A stretch of DNA of 64,000 nucleotides from Philopedon plagiatum. Taxonomy: Eukaryota; Arthropoda; Insecta; Coleoptera; Curculionidae. This document shows positions 43,619-55,466 of the stretch, piece by piece. Made by a program: the position numbers and the translations under genes. How positions within the stretch are numbered: position 1 is the stretch's first letter; each line of letters begins with the position of its first letter. The notes under the pieces are model-generated. The model made no database searches, had not been told where the DNA came from, and saw only the letters and a program-made list of their open reading frames with translations. The stretch lies in assembly GCA_963971165.1 (NCBI GenBank), contig OZ020190.1:26116092-26180091 (forward strand), read 5' to 3'.

Positions 43619-45142
43619 GGTGCAATTTTTTTATGAATCCAAATTTTGTTTGCCTTTCATATGCAAAATAAAGGTTAGTCTCAGTAGACCATCTCGGCCT
43701 TTGGAAAATACGAATTCCATCGAGGAACAGAAAAAAAATATAATTTAAATAATATCTGAGTGACAACAATATTATCAAAGCCCTCCATCATGTAGAAGTA
43801 CTAGTAAAAAAATAAAAATACAAAGTGTAGGGGTTATTTTTGTATTATATGGTGCTTTTTATTACATTTACATCTAATTTTTTGCGGATAGCCTTAGAAC
43901 ATAATAATTGGTTTTTAGTAAAAAATTACTGAACATTTGCAAGCCATAAATGTCTTAAAATTATTCTAATTGTTTATTTTTGCACCTTTCTTACAATTTT
44001 CCTTTAGATATTTTTGTGTATCCAAAAACCCAATTTTTTATATTTTTAAGAAATCACATTTTTTACTTAGCAGCTTGTTATATTTTTTAATATTTCTTTT
44101 TTTTTATGTGACAGTTTTTATTCTCATTCTAAAATAGAGTTTTCATTTTTTTAAATTTTCAATGGCTTACGTTTGGAGCGTAAAATAAAGGTTGGTCTCA
44201 AAAGACCGTCTTATTCTTCAATAAAAGACAAATCCCATGGCGGAAAATAAAAAAGCACAAAATTTAAATAATATACTTTCGGGTGGCAAGAATATTTTCA
44301 AACCCTTGCCAAATTCGCTTTGGGTTTATTGATAAAAAATAAGATCATAAATTGGATTTAAAATAGGGTACTTTTAGGACGAAAAATTCTTTTTACCTGA
44401 AACTGATAAGAAAATCTGCATTGCTTATAGCGGCAGCAGGCGTATTAATATTGGAACACTCAGTATTTAGTAAGTACGTTAATCTTTCTTAAGCTAGCCT
44501 TATTCTCTTCCTGTCAGCATAACTTTCTCCAAAAAAGTAGCTTTTCCGCAGATTCTTTAAAAATTTTGACATTTCTGGCAAGATTTTGTTGTAGACAAAG
44601 TCAATATGACAATTCGTCTAGTCACTGCGAGGCAACGAAATACAACTATAAGGAAATATTCAATTCTGCACTGTAAGGAAATAATATTTCCTTACAGTAA
44701 TGTAAGGATGATAGCAAATTTTTTAATATGAGAGTTAGTGTAATGCAGAAGTTATTAAGAACATGCCAGTTCTGAAGGAGTTCAAAAATGGCAGTTCATC
44801 GTCATTCATTGGTTTGCACTGAACAAAAGAAAGTTTGCTAAGAAAGTGTCAAAGAGTGTATGACATTTATGTGTTTATTTTGTTCGAAGGAATGGACCAC
44901 TTGCTTCACTCGTGTCCCACATTTCCCTACTCACAGAATAAAATGACACTTTTAACACTTATATCATAAATAAGTATTATGTAACTAGTGCGAAAATAAT
45001 TATTTTTCGCATGCGACATATAAATTTTAATACTTTAGGAAATATTGACAAAAAAGGCAAAAAAAATGCCGAGCAAACCTAAGAAAATCTGAACAACACC
45101 AAAAAAGTGAAGCTCAAGATTTTTTTTGTCGTATATGTAAAA
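43619..45142. other. No gene; diverged duplicate and small palindrome
   Basis: 43650-43800 and 44175-44330 share AAAATAAAGGTT(A/G)GTCTCA, AGACC and a CCATGGCGG/CCATCGAGG region, so appear to be diverged direct copies. A perfect 29-bp palindrome sits at 44670-44698. Confidence 0.45.
44670..44698. repeat. Perfect 29-bp palindrome
   Basis: ACTGTAAGGAAAT, three bases, then ATTTCCTTACAGT: 13-bp arms around AAT. No element boundaries were recognised. Confidence 0.8.
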
Positions 45143-46698
45143 GGTGTCCGAAAAGTCTCAGTATGGTCAAATATGTTTGTTAGTAGTAAGGATAGAGACA
45201 CCAAATTTTAGGGGTATCTTATTGGTTAATAAATATACTTTTTCATGCGACTTAACTTTTCCAACCCCCCTGAGGGATGACGCTAGGGAGTTTAGGTCAA
45301 AAAATTTTAATACAATCCTCTGTCGTGTTGTACCTCATTTTAAAGGTCTTTGTTGGGGAAACCCAACCGTTCGTTTAATTCTATAACTCTATTTGTATTC
45401 TAAATAATCCCCTTCAAATAAACAAGCTCAAAGTTGTCTCCTTTGTAAATTTAACTTGCATAAAAATACGCAGTTATCGGCAAAACATAAAGACTATTCG
45501 ACTAAAGTCGGCGACCGTCAAAGGCTTAGTTTCCTTTGAAGATTTCTTATCTCTTAGTTTTGTTACTGTACCGTGCCAAAAATATCGTTCTAGTAAATGA
45601 AAAAGATGGCCAGTAACCATGACAACAAGTATCAACCCCTTTACGTCTCTTGGCCGTGCAGCGTATCTAGTTCGGCCTCTTCCTAATGTTTAATGGTCAG
45701 AAAAGATTTACGTCATCGCGAAGCCGACTATGACTGGTCGGGCGGAGCGCAAAAAAGGTGGTCCATATCACTTCGACTTGTTTCCCGTCGGGAAGACGAG
45801 ATCAGTCCAACAACTACCACAAGGAAAGACTGTTGCGCCCATTGGCGCAACAGAATCGCGAAGGTCAAGTAAGACCAAAATTCAGTCAGTGCGGGAAAAA
45901 CTCCCCCTTTTTCTCTTAGGCGTAGTCCTGTAAATCAGTGCGGGAAAAACTCCCCTTTTTTCTCTTAGGAATAGTCCTGTAAATCAGTGCGGGAGAACTC
46001 CCGCTTTTCCTCTTAGGCATAGTCCTATAAATCAGTGCGGGAAAAACTCCCCTTTTATCTTAGGCATAGTCCGATATTTCATTTTATAAAACAAGGAAAG
46101 TCAGAATAAATATACGATAATAACATCTCGTATCTCGTAATAACCGAATGTCACACGTCATGTTTTTGATAGTGTCAAGAATGAAGGTTGTGCATATTTA
46201 CCAGAAATAAATACCGATTGTTCACTGAAATTGATGTCTTTTACTGTTTACAAGTCGCGGCTGCCAGAGATCGCGCATTCAGATGAAGCTGAACCAGCCT
46301 CCTATGGAAATATTTTACATTAAGGTGGAGGTAGGGTTTAAATAGAGCCTTATCCATCCAGTCTTCAAAAAAGAAATATTGTACCGCAAACCCGAGGTTA
46401 ATTAATAATTCGTTAATTAATTCGTTCTTAATCCGATACGATTTTTAATTTTTATAGGCTTGCCATTTAAAAACAGATTAAGATACGGATCTCGGGTTTA
46501 AAATGAGGTGCCACACGGTATAGGGTTGCCTTTAAAATTTTTGACCTCAACTCCCTAGCTAGCGCCTCAAGGGGGTTGAGAAAGTCAAATTACATAAAAA
46601 AGTAGATTTATATAACCAATAAGATACACATAAAATTTGGTGTCTCTATCTTTACTAATACCAAAGATATTTGTCCATACTAAGACTTTTCGGACTTT
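45143..46698. mobile_element. 1.55-kb long-TIR element
   Basis: The ends start near GGTGTCCGAAAAGTCTCAGT and are inverted at 46698. The arms (about 45143-45345 and 46499-46698) share GAGACACCAAATTTTA, TCTTATTGGTTA and CTCCCTAG blocks. The interior is more GC-rich and holds four 49-bp tandem units. No transposase was recognised; a 67-codon frame at 45730-45933 runs into the tandem repeats and is not called. Confidence 0.75.
45887..46072. repeat. Minisatellite, four units of 48-49 bp
   Basis: Units start CAGTGCGGGA(A)AAACTCCCC at 45887, 45936, 45985 and 46033, each followed by TCTTAGGCATAGTCCTGTAA or a variant. Each unit has a CGGGA/TCCCC dyad. It lies inside the long-TIR element. Confidence 0.93.
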
Positions 46699-47215
46699 CA
46701 GGCTATTTATTGGATTATTGGCAAAATTTTAAAATTTTCTATATCTAAAGTGCATTTATACTTCATATTACAAATATACGTTAAAAGCATTAAACATGTT
46801 TTATATTTGCTTTGCCAATAAACGTTCAGCAAAAGCTGTTTATGTCGCATAAAATAAGCTTTGTGTTTTTTATAACCCGTTTTGCTGCATAAAGGCATGA
46901 TTTATGAAAATTTTTACCACAAAGGAATTCAGCAGTTTCTTATCCTGGACTAAGAAAGATCCGGCTCAACCTGGCGGTTTATGGTAAAAAAACTTCGCCT
47001 AAAAAAGTATAATATAGCCATAATAGCATTGTTAAAATTCAAAGTGACTGTGCCAAGAATAAACAAAAGTTCGCGGTAAGAAGGCATTGTTAAGGCACTA
47101 AAAGCAAGATATGCGACCAGAGAAACAACCGTAGAATGATTCATCGGAGACCTTCCATTCACTCGTGGTTAATATAATAAATTTATAAAGTATTATTTAT
47201 TATTATGGTTCAAAT
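46699..47215. other. No gene recognised
   Basis: AT-rich, with no supported features. Confidence 0.4.
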
Positions 47216-47457
47216 TAAGAACTGTTCTAGAACGGTTCGTAACTGCGTTATCGAATTTTTCATGTTTTATTTTAGCCAGAACTGATGCGAAAATTAAATC
47301 AATCAATCAATATATTTTTTAAAATTTTAATTCTTTGTATTCTAACTAAAACTAAATAATATAGATATTATTTCCATATTGATTTGAATTTAAATTAAGT
47401 GGCAAAAATTCAAAAACGCAGTTACAAACCGTTCTAGAACAGTTCTAAATTTGAACC
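47216..47457. mobile_element. 242-bp MITE with palindromic arms
   Basis: Left TGGTTCAAATTAAGAACTGT pairs with right ACAGTTCTAAATTTGAACCA. Each arm itself contains a dyad, AACTGTTCTAGAACGGTT, so arms can fold within as well as with each other. Non-coding, AT-rich middle. Family not recognised. Confidence 0.8.
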
Positions 47458-47599
47458 ACAACAAAGAATAGCGACAAGGTCTTACTAACAAGTTCAACCA
47501 ATCGGTTGTCGTGGGATAGTAAACACTATTTTAATTCCATTTCACTGATGTTTCCTTGTTCATGTTACATATCTTAGTTAAAAATATGTAATCTGGCAT

Positions 47600-48830
47600 C
47601 AGTGCTGGGATTCCCTTTCACTCGATACGACAGCTATCGTCATCCGTATCAAAGCGATATCGACCAATTCGATATTCTCATTCGATGTCGTTTATGCCAT
47701 CGCTTTCTTCGATATCGGAAACCGTAGTATTCGTAGCACGCATGCGTAGTGAATTATAACCTAAGATTATTTTGTTGCAAAATTTATTTGATTTTCTTCT
47801 ATGATTGTGTGGTCCTGATTGTATTCATTTATTGCCTGCTTGTTTTCATCTAAAAATGCTTCCAATTGTCGATATTGTTTTGAGGAGAAGAAATCTTCTT
47901 GAATCAAACATCAATTACAAATTACTTTCTTTAGGGCTTGCAAACACTGTACTTCGAGCTCTTTTTAACATATGTAATTGGGTAATTGCATTACTTTATA
48001 AGTGATTGAAAAATGAACTATGAACTTGCAAGCCCTTCGAAAAGACTTAAAGCCCTACTAAAATGGTTTAAGCACTTTCAATGTTCTTAAAGTCTCTAGA
48101 GAGCTTGCTAGCTCATTTTCAAGCTTCAATTACCAAGCCTCAATTACATATTTTAAAAAGGGCTTGAAGCCCAGTGTTTGCAAGCCCTAAAATAATTGGT
48201 AATTGCAAGCCCTTTAAATTAACAATGAGTGCTTTACCCAGCTCTGCCCACCACTATAAAATAATTATTTTAAAAAATCGTATTATGCAGTAGTAAAACA
48301 TGAAATAAAAAAATTAAACATCGACTTTATTTTCATATAAAAACATGCTGACATATACTCTATTAGGATGTTCCAATGAGCTTCCTGTACTTTAAAAGCC
48401 CTAGAAACAAAATAGTTTTTTTTTCATCCAAACTTAAAAAATCAGTTGAAAGAACGATCATTTCTGATCAGTGTGTTTATTGTTTTGTTATCCAAAATGT
48501 TAAAAATCAACTTGACTACAACATTAGTATCCGATTTTAACTGGAAAAGTCTAAAATGTCTTTTTTAAAATAAATACATTTTATATATTGGTGTAGTAAC
48601 ATGTTTCACATATATGAAATTAAACAAAAAAAACAACTTGCAACACTTACAAAAAATAAATAATTCTAACCTAAAAATCACTGTCATCTCGAAATCGACC
48701 GAAACGGGATTTCTAGAGGTACCGAAAGACTCGATATCGTTTTAGACGATATCGAAACCAACGGGAATCGGATATTTTGCGTCAAATAGAATATTTCAAT
48801 ATCGAATAGCATTCTGGAATCCCAGCGCAG
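47600..48830. mobile_element. 1.2-kb TIR element rich in TCGATATCG motifs
   Basis: The ends CAGTGCTGGGATTCC and GGAATCCCAGCGCAG are inverted with one mismatch. Both ends lead into blocks rich in CGATATCG/ATCGATAT-type motifs (47620-47750 and 48690-48810). CAG-type ends suggest hAT, but no 8-bp duplication was found. A second element (47931-48190) is nested inside. Confidence 0.65.
47931..48190. mobile_element. Nested 260-bp TIR element
   Basis: TTAGGGCTTGCAAACACTG and CAGTGTTTGCAAGCCCTAA form the ends. Several GCTTGAAGC and AAGCCC motifs recur inside. A partial extra end (TTGCAAGCCC) follows at 48206. Confidence 0.7.
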
Positions 48831-49326
48831 GTACGACCTCTGTTTGATTAGGTCACTAAAATCGTCATTTCAACGTCATCATTAATTTGATAGTTATATT
48901 GACCAATTTTATAGTGACCAGTATTAACTGAGGTTTGTAGTTGTTATATCCCTGGATGTGCTGAAAAAATTCAAATATTGAAAATCCAACAATTCTTATA
49001 GGTTTACATGGAGATATGCGTTATTTGCTCTGAAATTAACAAATTAAAAACAAAAATGAGTGTCCATCACATAACCAAAAAGTTATGTTATCACATGACA
49101 ACAAGTTAAACAAATATTATGAGGCCCAATTTTTTTAAATTGAAATAATTTTTTTTTTAGTTAAAAGTGACTAAAGGTGTTGCAAAAAATTAAAAACTAT
49201 AGAAATCTGTTAAGCTCTTGCATTCAGAGATTCGTGAATACGTGGTTTTCTGGCAAGACCACTGGGCCTGCGTGGACATTAAGCTAGGTAAAGAAATTTA
49301 CACAATACCGAATATTATTTATTCAC
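48831..49326. other. No gene recognised
   Basis: AT-rich spacer with no supported features. Confidence 0.4.
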
Positions 49327-49569
49327 CTACCCAAGAACATTTTTATTTGCTATGAAATACAAAAAAGCATTTTCAAGTTCAACCTTGCAGGTTGAACATT
49401 GCCATCTTGTGCGGTGTACGGACTCTTTTGTGTTGCATAAGTTACATCGCACTGAGCTGCCATAGACAGGCAAGTGAGCATTTTTGCTATATCTTATTTC
49501 TTGAGGAATCATGATTTTGTACCTATTGGGAGACTTTTCCAAACTCTTCCGTCCTCTTTTGTTTTCCTT
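49327..49569 (-). pseudogene. piggyBac-type transposase C-terminal zinc-ribbon remnant
   Basis: Minus-strand frame reading KRGRKSLEKSP, then HLPVYGSSVRCNLCNTKES, and HRTRWQCSTCKVELENAFLY. The basic linker followed by CxxC...CxxC is the C-terminal cysteine-rich domain of piggyBac-like transposases, which binds the transposon ends. The usual following C...CF...H residues are replaced (ELENAFLYF). No DDE catalytic region was found upstream, so this is a broken C-terminal piece. The N-terminal extension of the open frame to 49689 shows no family signal. Confidence 0.65.
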
Positions 49570-50002
49570 TGGGTCAGTACGTATCAGTTCGGAGGCTGGG
49601 GGGCTGCAGCCGCCCCAGGCCAACATCCTAGACACACAAACATTAAAAAAGTGCACTACTATTTGAAAAAAAAATCCACCGAATTGCACTATTCCCCCCC
49701 AAGTCCTGGGTGCGCTACTGCTTCAGCTGCAGTATGAAACTTGCTTATGAGGTCAACTGGTTTTTAATCCATCTACCTGACAAAAATTAAGCCATCATAT
49801 TCACTAACTTTTTAAAGATTTTTCTGGAACTAAGTCAACAGATGTATTTTGTCTGCGTTTTCAAATTTTGCTGCATGCATTTATTTTATTTTTCAGCAGT
49901 TCTCTATGCAGTTTGACAGTACTAAAAATGTTGTCAAAATATACCTCATGATCCTTACCAAGCAAATCGCTGAAATATTAGAATAACTCATTTAGCACAA
50001 CG

Positions 50003-51183
50003 AAATGGTGGTTATTAAACATTTTGGGTAGGCAGCATTTTTTTTTTTGATGTGTAGAGGGGTCATTGGTGAGTGTAATTCTCAGTTTCCGGGATTGCAA
50101 CCCTCCCCATTTGGTTGCCGTATTCAAAAGAAAGGTGCAATCAGTTTTTTGGCGATATCACTGTAACCGTAAGCCGCACAAAAAAGATATACAAAGCTTT
50201 TTTCTAGAAGATCGAATTGTCTACAACTTTTGTTTGAATATTTTTCTGTGGCATTGTTAGTAAAAATTTTATGAGCTGGAAAAGCAGCAGTCGAGCTTCT
50301 GCGGAGAAAGCTGTGACAACGTGTTGGAAGTAACAAAATTTCTGGACGAAGGGGACATCGACACCGATTATCCTACACTAAGGCCTCTTGGGACTGATGC
50401 CATTCCTTAACACCATCCTCATAACCTCCATTAATAGTTGATAATGACTAGCAACCTGGCTCCTCAAAGCGACAGAAAATTATATAGACGTTTACGTTTA
50501 TTATATTATTATTACATAAATATTGGATTAGGCCTACTGGGGAAAACACCATAAAAATATGCACCTATAAACGTTACCTGAGGGGTGAAAGGAGCTCTTA
50601 AATTAAAGTATAAATTGCGATTTGTTAAAATAAAGATTAAATATACTATATTTTTTAAAAAAATAATATATTTATGAAAATATGGAGATACTGACATTGT
50701 TGTGATACGTGTACGCTTGTATACCATAAAATCTTTAAAAATAATGATAATTCAAAAATTTCACAGGTCAAATTAATTGTCAGAGAATGGTCTACAAAAA
50801 AGAACTGATGTGTTTTTTTTTCATAAAAATAAAGAATAAAAGAGTTGTGTCACCTCAAAGGTTTTTTTTACCTTAATTTTTCGTGTTTTCCGGCTCTTAA
50901 AACTTTTATTAACAATGCGACGTAAAAAAGTTAAATAAAAGTTGTAGACAATTCGATTTTCTACAAAAAAGCTTTGTATTTGTGCGACTTACGGTTACAG
51001 AGATATCCTCAAAAAACTGATTGCACCCTTCTTTTCAATATGGCGGCCAAATGGGGTCGGTTGCCATCCCGGAAACTGAGATTTACACTTACATACTTAC
51101 TGTACCAGTGACCTCTCTACATATCCCAAAAAATAAATTGCTGCTCATCCAAAATATTTAATAAGCTCGATTTTTCGACCATT
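50003..51183. mobile_element. 1.2-kb inverted-repeat element
   Basis: The arms (about 50003-50290 and 50880-51183) are diverged reverse complements sharing GTTGTAGACAATTCGAT-like, CGGTTACAG, CAATCAGTTTTTT and TCAGTTTCCGGGAT-like blocks. The spacer of about 590 bp is AT-rich without a gene. Open frames in the arms (such as 50124-50336) are repeat by-products. Confidence 0.7.
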
Positions 51184-52677
51184 TAATTGGTGTAATTAGG
51201 TCTTAGAGACGACTTATTAAGATATAAAAACTCATACAAAATTATTGAAAAAAAATCTTAGAACTGAAATTCCCGAAAATAAGTCCACCTTTTGCTGGTA
51301 GAATTTCATAATCTATACCAAAAATTACTCGAGTAAGTTCTAAAACCAGCTCTGCCTAAAGGAAGTCTGACATATTCTTGATATCATGGTTAAATTTAAA
51401 ACGCAATCCCTTTCAAGCCTAGTTCATGAGAACGGGCTCCCAAAGATTTAAGGGTTGAATGCTCCTTAAATATAGTTTCATAAAGTTGTTTAGGTTGTAT
51501 CTAGTTAAGATAATTTTAGGTCTACAGGTAATTCAGTTAAGCTTTTATGACTATAGGTGTAATATAGTCCAGGATACTTCGAACTAATCTTGGGACATGA
51601 ATAATCTGGTTTGATTAAATATGGGCGCTTGCTATAGGATTTTTTTTCGTTTTAAATTAAATTTTTAGTAGAATAGTTTAATGATCGATTAAACAAAAGA
51701 GTTAGTGACACAAAAATGTTATTGTAAAAAGCAACTCAGTAAAATGTATTTGGAATCCGTTACTGGGATATTTTAGTTATAATTTTTTTACTTCTCGGTA
51801 AAATTTATTACAATTTAAAAAGCAGCTGTTTGCCCTCAGTTCAAGGTGACGCCAGGCAGTGCAAAGTGACGTCAGGAGATAAGCAGAAATAACGTACAGC
51901 TTAGCCTAAAGCCGAACAGGTTTGTTGTTCTCAGAGACAGTCAGAGGAGGAGCAATAGAATTCTCTGGGTTAATAGAGGACTGCAACTAGATTCGGTAAA
52001 AAAATTCAGTTATACAGGATGTATCATTTCGGAGTTATTAAACGGCAGATTCGAAATTTTCGCGATTTCCGTTGAAATAGGGTACAGGTCGCAAAAGTGA
52101 ATTAAATCAATTTAAATTTTCGGCGGTTGTAGAGGACCAGGAGCTTCAGAAACTGGTGCAGACCAAAAATGGGAACTAATTTTTTGATTTTTTTAGATCG
52201 AAATTTGCAGACCACTCTTTGGTACCTCATAACTCGAAAATGTAATGTCCGGATTAAAAAACGGAATGATAAATAAAACTTTAAAATCTCAAATACTTTC
52301 TTTCTACAATACATTTACCTAAAGCTAAAACCACTGGAAAATGGATATATTTAGGGAAAACTAGAAATTTCGATTTTTGACCAAAATTTTCTACGGCTGC
52401 TTTTTGGTCAAAATGGGCGCAAATTAAATAATGAAATAATGTATTTTGTATAGAAATGTACACTCTTAAAAACAAATATGGTGAGAAATAGGTAGGTGTC
52501 AACAAAAACAAAAAATAATATAATAGTAATAGAATAAGATTAGGAGAAAATGTACTAGCATTCTAACATAGGTACAGTGTTACCGTATGAGAAGTGGAGC
52601 CCTTTTAACCACTTTAAAAAATAAACATAAACAAATAAAGACCAAAATACAAACCGTTCCACTATCTATTTCATTAG
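51184..52677. other. No gene; one dispersed repeat copy
   Basis: 51955-52110 is the second copy of the repeat in intron 4 (41661-41810). The remainder has no supported feature. Confidence 0.45.
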
Positions 52678-52913
52678 AAATTGTTTTTAAGAAGTCTGAA
52701 GGAAATAACTGAAGAGAAACAACTGGTTCCCGACCACCAGTTTGGCTTACGTAATAAACATGAAACGGTCGATCAAGTGCTTGGAATAACAGATGTCATA
52801 GAAAAATGCCCGGAAGAAAAGGAAATATGCCCATCCATTTTCCTGGATGTGACTTAGTCATTCGACAAAGTTTGGGATGAAGGCCTGAACAAAAAATTTA
52901 AAAAAATGCTTAC
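52678..52913 (+). pseudogene. Jockey-type LINE reverse-transcriptase fragment
   Basis: A single plus frame reads LFLRSLKEITEEKQLVPDHQ, FGLRNKHETVDQVLGITDVI, then SIFLDVT, a TAG, and SFDKVWDEGLNKKFKKML. This is the N-terminal RT region (QFGFR...FLDVAQAFDKVWHEGLLYKLKK) of jockey elements. The stop lies where Gln or Lys is usual. Nothing clearly RT-like continues after 52913. It is a short dead copy, different in clade and strand from the relics at 8.7 and 11.7 kb. Confidence 0.8.
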
Positions 52914-53210
52914 CAGTGCAGTATGTGCACCAAAAAAATATGAAGCATCACGTATGCTAAAAATTTCTTATACTTATTTATTGACTGCTTCAATGGCATC
53001 AGATGTACTCTTTCCTGCCGGAGTGAGTAGGCTAGAAAGAGACAGAACACAGAGACTGTATTAATCGCTGACCTGAAGAACTTGTCTATAAATTTAGGGC
53101 TTAAAAGTGATGACAACATTGTCTGAACGCCTTTTCCTAGGTCCTGATTTTGCTAAGTTTATAATATGCTCTCTTCAAAGCGGCATCGGCACCAAGAAAT
53201 CACTTTTATT
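52914..53210. other. No gene recognised
   Basis: May include more eroded LINE sequence. No motif could be read. Confidence 0.35.
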
Positions 53211-53347
53211 AGCCCTGTTCGCACAAGAGTCACAAACCAGTCAGAGCCTATGAAATTACTGGAAACCAGTCGGCAAACTGTCACGTTACCAAATACCTAA
53301 AATTTGATTGGCGCTGATCGGCTTGTGATTCCTCTACGAACAGAGCT
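53211..53347. mobile_element. 137-bp MITE
   Basis: AGCCCTGTTCGCACAAGAGT at the left pairs with a right end of CTCTACGAACAGAGCT. The arms stay similar for about 40 bp. ATT occurs beside both ends and could be a 3-bp duplication. Non-coding. Confidence 0.65.
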
Positions 53348-54404
53348 ATTAGAATGTGTGAATCGAATCGTTAAAAAAGTTGTAGGTTTGCTGTAACTCT
53401 AAAACCATTTAAGAAACTAATACAGTTTTATTATCGTTTCTAGGTGCGTTTTGTAAGAGAACATTTATTCTAAACCGTTTTAAAGGAAGTGTGTAAGCGT
53501 AGTTTGTGAAGTATTAAATATCTCAATTTTTTATTTTCTCAAGACCAAATCAAAAAATAAAAAAGCCAAAATTGTATTTTTCTGGTACTATACATATACA
53601 ATGGTACATACCAAAATTTAGCAGAAGAACGTATGGTTATTAATCTAGCGGAAAAAACGGGTTAGAAAAACAGGATGACAGTATTTCTTTAAACTTAAAT
53701 TTCATAATTTTAATACTAATTTTTTACATCATGATAATTTACATGTATTTTACGATAACAAAAAGAATTTTAAGATGTTCTCTTTGATAATAAAACCTGT
53801 ATACTGAGTTTACCGGGGTATATTTTTCAATGATTAGCACAATTTTTAATTTGCTTACAAACTAATCAACAACAGCTAGTTATGGTTAAATATTAGGTTT
53901 TGAACAGGACTCCATCAAATGAATCTAAGTCTATTTGTTGTGGTTTTATCGGTTTTGAACCAAATAAATCACCGATTGAATGATGTAGAAAGAACAAAAG
54001 AAGCCATTGAGTCCAACCAAGCACAAAATTAAAATCCTTTGGAAACTAGACTTGTATATAAATGTAAACTGATACGCTATCACGAGAATTTTACGGTTGG
54101 GCGAGTGTGACCCATTTAATTCACTTCATCTGACCAACTGTAACATGTACAGGACAGGATGCAGAGAGAATATGATAAATAAAGCATTACAAACATAGGT
54201 TCTTCCAGGACCGTCTCTACCCTAGTTGGAAAAAAAGTTAGGATCCGATCTGAAAATAAAATACAAATATTTATTTACCTCCAGCCTGCAATGTGAAAAT
54301 GCGAAATACAAAAAGCCTTCGTTTAAAGTAATAGAAAAATATTTTACTCACCCAATGTATGGATGTCACAATATACCCTAAGACCAAACGCGTGTAATCT
54401 AGTT
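53348..54404. other. No gene recognised
   Basis: AT-rich spacer without supported features. Confidence 0.4.
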
Positions 54405-54845
54405 TTAACTCTTTAACATCATTAAAAGACCTTCAACAGTAGACTCTTTTAAGCTTGTACGCTTTAAAATAAAGATTGCACTGTATTTTGAAAATGAACG
54501 CTCTACATCCAAAGATGTAATGTGTGCGTATCTAAAACACTGCAAGTTACTGCCGTAATTGTCCGCACTTACGCACGGCCCAATATCTCGTAGTTGCGTG
54601 AAATCCAGATTTTTGTGTACCAAAGACTACTTGCTCGCAGCTTCAACACCAGGCCAATCTTTTAAAGTTTGGAGAGCTGTATTTACAGTGTCAACTATGT
54701 GAAATAAGTCAGAAAGTACCGGAAAAATATTCTGAGGGCTGTCAATAGCATCTACTAATACACGATTACGTTTATAGTTGTCCACAATTTCCAGCACTTG
54801 GCTGTTTAGGGGTTTCCCGTTTCTTCCAATTGCCTTTGGCGACAT
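54405..54845 (-). pseudogene. hAT transposase C-terminal remnant
   Basis: Minus strand from about 54845: MSPKAIGRNGKPLNSQVLEI, then a helical stretch to WPGVEAASK, a TAG at 54624-54626, then SLVHKNLDFTQLRDI and the signature FRYAHITSLDVERSFSKYSA, ending LLMMLKS and a stop. The YAPLTSxDVERSFSxY motif is the hAT C-terminal dimerisation region of CGGBP1-like hAT proteins. Only one stop separates two otherwise continuous frames, so it decayed recently or was a short domesticated-type gene. The catalytic DDE region is not seen. Confidence 0.7.
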
Positions 54846-55230
54846 CAGGAATAAAGAATAATAGGTACGTACTAAACAAAACAAACACAACTCGCACACT
54901 ACCTCCTGCAATCACTATTTTCACACTATTAATTACTTCTGCCACCCTCTAACGAAGTTACGACACTGAAATGTTGAAACAGCCGTGTCCACCTGGCCGT
55001 CGCTAAGCGACGAGCGTAAACAAATCGCTACGCAATTTCTGCCGACGCCATTTATTGTACCTTTTTGTTTTTGGTCGAACTCTAACAACGTTTATTCACA
55101 ACTTTAATTTAGTTTTACTTTCAATGCCCTAAAAATTTTTTAAAGCAAAATTAAAGTTGAATTAAATTTAAAGTGGTCTGCATAGTAGGATTTCCTTCTT
55201 TAGAGATAGCAAAAATATTATTTTTTCAAA
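54846..55230. other. Possible 5' flank of the hAT relic
   Basis: Contains a GTCGCTAAGCGAC dyad at about 55000 and is otherwise AT-rich. No promoter can be shown. Confidence 0.3.
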
Positions 55231-55466
55231 CTTCTTACATATGAATATGGGAATATTAGAGAGACATGGCAACGCCACAGCGAGTATTGACGTCAAAGCA
55301 AAAGTTTTTTTTTCTATGACTGACGTTGTTCAGTGTATTTTATATGGCCATGTAGTTATTCCCAGTGGTGCGCAGCGACTAAAAAATTTTTGGGGGCCGG
55401 TATCTACCTTTTTTAGCGCCACTTATGAATATTTTTATTCAATCTGAATTCATATCACCCTGTATA
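55231..55466. repeat. Dispersed repeat, copy B
   Basis: Diverged copy of 30310-30549, with the same order of blocks (GACGTCAAAG, AAAAGTTTTTTTTTCTATGA, ATATGGCCATGT, CCAGTGGTGCGCAG) and the same CACCCTGTATA end. A shorter third copy of its end lies at 61130-61196. Confidence 0.7.

Noticed and set aside
45730..45933. 67-codon frame inside the long-TIR element
   Set aside because: Its C-terminal part is translated minisatellite and no domain is visible.
45887..46072. CRISPR-like array
   Set aside because: Units are contiguous 48-49-bp repeats without unique spacers, in eukaryotic DNA: a minisatellite.
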